Assembly (NCBI GenBank): GCA_947373235.1
Contig: CANBWW010000044.1
Coordinates: forward strand, 1-7,794
Direction of reading: 5' to 3'
From: Candidatus Altimarinota bacterium
GTDB taxonomy: Bacteria; Patescibacteriota; Gracilibacteria; BD1-5; UBA2023
Length of the DNA: 7,794 nucleotides
Shown: one piece after another, positions 6,161 to 7,794 of the stretch
How positions within the stretch are numbered: the stretch's first letter is position 1
How the letters are laid out: each line of letters starts with the position of its first letter
Position numbers and translations under genes: made by a program
Notes under the pieces: generated by a model
Database searches by the model: none
What the model saw: only the letters and a program-made list of their open reading frames with translations
What the model was told of the DNA's origin: nothing

Positions 6161-7794
6161 TTATAGGGTTTTCTTTGGATCAGAAAGAGAATTCAGAAAA
6201 GTATTTCTATTGAGTACCATTTGATCATTGAGAAGTCATTTTTGCAAAAGTCCAGCTTGGATATCATGCTGATGTTCAGAGAAATAGAGTTCTACTTTAT
6301 CGAAATTTGCTTTATTAAAAGTTGGCTTTATGCTTCCAGTTTTATCAGTTCAGGAAAGTTCGATCAGGCTCGAAAGAAGATAGGTGGTATATTCACGTGT
6401 CGTCAAACCATTTCTCTGAAGACTGGTTTCTATGTATCTCATATGTTTCTGTATTAAAGCAAGATCTCCAGTGGCAAATAAACTTTGTAGAATCGGATAA
6501 TTTCGACCGATATTGAGTACACGGATATTGTCTTTAAAATCTTCCGCAGGGCCGATATTGATCAATCCATTATTTACATTCATATTTGGATCATGAGCAC
6601 TAATTGTGCCATCAGAATTTTTGAGGACAATAATCGGTCCACTGGCGAGTTGCATCACTTTTGGTTCTCATGGAGGAAGTGCTGTGAGATCAGAGCCATA
6701 AGAAAGTCTTTCTGAGGCAGGACTTTCGAGAAGTGTTTTCACAACTGCAGGTTCTATGGATTGCTGATTTTGTGTTTGTTGCTTGATATATTCATCTTTT
6801 TTTGTTTCTTGTACTCTATATTCTGCTATTGCTACTTGATCATTATGAACTGCATTTTCATCGGCAGCTTTTTCACCCTGCTTAAGGATAGCACTGAGTC
6901 ATGAAAAAATTTGTCGATCACTCTCTGAAAGGGAAAATATTTTTGATATAAATACATCATCATCCAGTATTCCAGGAAACGAAACACTCGTATTTTGATC
7001 GATTTTAGACCTATATTCTGGATCGATTTTTGTGAGCATTTCTATTTTCAATTGCTGAACCTGATAAGAAACACGTGGTGATTTTTGGGAAATTAAGTCC
7101 AACATATTTTCAAACTGATCTTGCTGTTTTTGATCATTTGAAAAAGCAGGATTTTTTCGAATAGTATCAATCATTGAGACGAGCTTCTTACCTTCAGGTC
7201 ATAGATTCAAAAAATCACGAGGTTTTTTCTCTTCTTCTTTTGTATCTGCAATCATTTGCTTTGGAGTATTTCCAAATTTCTCACGCGTCACTGCAAGATC
7301 GATCAGTTTTTTTCCATCCATTTCAGAAATGCCAATAGTTTTCAGTTTTGCAACGATATTTCCAGGGTTTTTTAAAACATTTAGATAATCCTGTTTGGTA
7401 GTATCACTTGGTTTTTTATGAGCCTCATCAGCAACCAAAAGAATAACCACTGATTCTGCCTTCAGTGCGATTCTTCTTCCATCATTAAGAGGTTCTGCAT
7501 TTATTTTGTAACCATTTTCTATGATTTGTTTATAGACGGTTTCATCAGCAAAGTCCGCACTTGCATTTTGGATCGATGCGTCGATTATTTTTTGATCTTC
7601 GGGAGAAATAGGAACTTCAGGAGTATCTTTTGGAATATCTATTTGAGTTTGTTTTTCATTTGAGAGTGCATCGAGATCTATATCGATCTCCCCATTCATT
7701 CCATTATCCGCAAGGATTTTTTGTGCCTCTGGAACATCATTTTTCATATGATCTGTTTCTGTTTTTTCATGAGCCTGAGCGGATCTTTTTTGTG
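6161..7794 (-). CDS. large hypothetical protein, C-terminal ~543 residues (5' end outside window)
   Basis: The frame is open from the right edge to a TAA at 6161-6163, with five TGA codons read as Gly (plus-strand positions 7199, 6899, 6668, 6350, 6236). I do not recognise a family. The visible sequence is hydrophilic, rich in Lys, Asp, Glu, Gln, Asn and Ile, with no membrane segment and, by eye, no Cys and no Trp at all. The part near the right edge is charged and probably flexible (PKDTPEVPISPEDQ). Then come helical stretches, a Gln/Lys-rich region (QETKKDEYIKQQTQNQQ) and a C-terminal part that looks globular (SGPIIVLKNSDGTISAHDPN, then NIGRNYPILQSLFATGDLA). An ATG lies at 7747-7745, but the frame continues upstream as similar charged sequence without a stop, so the true start is probably outside. 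It precedes tgt on the same strand, separated by a terminator-like palindrome, which argues against one operon. Confidence 0.8.

Noticed and set aside
1..7794. Many short ORFs on both strands that could be read as a decayed pseudogene cluster under the standard code
   Set aside because: All breaks in the true frames are TGA at glycine positions; with code 25 the genes are intact, so no pseudogenes are called.
6161..7794. The unknown minus-strand protein as a phage tail, toxin or defence effector
   Set aside because: No motif, signal or neighbouring gene supports any of these; naming a function would be guesswork.

Overview
The window reads as a chromosomal segment of a bacterium that translates UGA as glycine (genetic code 25), so most likely a member of the Gracilibacteria / Absconditabacteria (SR1, BD1-5) branch of the Patescibacteria/CPR. 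Under the standard code it looks like a mass of short broken ORFs. When TGA is read as Gly, it resolves into nine tightly packed genes that end only in TAA or TAG. I count 35 in-frame TGA codons in eight of these genes. Several fall on near-invariant glycines: GHSMGG of the hydrolase, RWGSC of the YgjP-type metalloprotein, GGLSVGE of Tgt and YGEGD of AlkD. TGG is used separately for Trp. The DNA is AT-rich and the genes are compact, with tiny gaps or overlaps, as expected of a reduced CPR genome. I cannot tell Gracilibacteria from Absconditabacteria from this sequence.

Layout. 1-501 (+): 3' end of a PPP-like metallophosphatase. 565-774 (+): a 69-residue disordered, acidic-to-basic hypothetical protein behind a good promoter. 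850-1650 (+): an alpha/beta-hydrolase (lipase-like), overlapping by one base at TAGTG with 1650-2366 (+), an AlkD-type DNA glycosylase. 2421-3674 (+): glucose-6-phosphate isomerase, overlapping 3658-4200 (+), a YgjP/SprT-like zinc metalloprotein. 4279-4905 (+): a HAD-superfamily 5'-nucleotidase-like hydrolase. It converges, with three bases between the stop codons, on 4909-6084 (-), tRNA-guanine transglycosylase. 6161-7794 (-): the C-terminal ~543 residues of a large protein I do not recognise, running off the right edge.

The genes are mostly unconnected housekeeping functions: central sugar metabolism, alkylation repair, tRNA queuosine modification and nucleotide clean-up. No mobile element, CRISPR array, RNA gene or defence island is visible. 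The points most worth a second look are the pervasive UGA-to-Gly recoding (including a tandem UGA-UGA), a Tgt that has lost all three cysteines of its structural zinc site while keeping its catalytic residues, a perfect 30-bp palindrome combining a terminator-like hairpin with the tgt -10 box, and the unknown Cys- and Trp-free protein at the right end.
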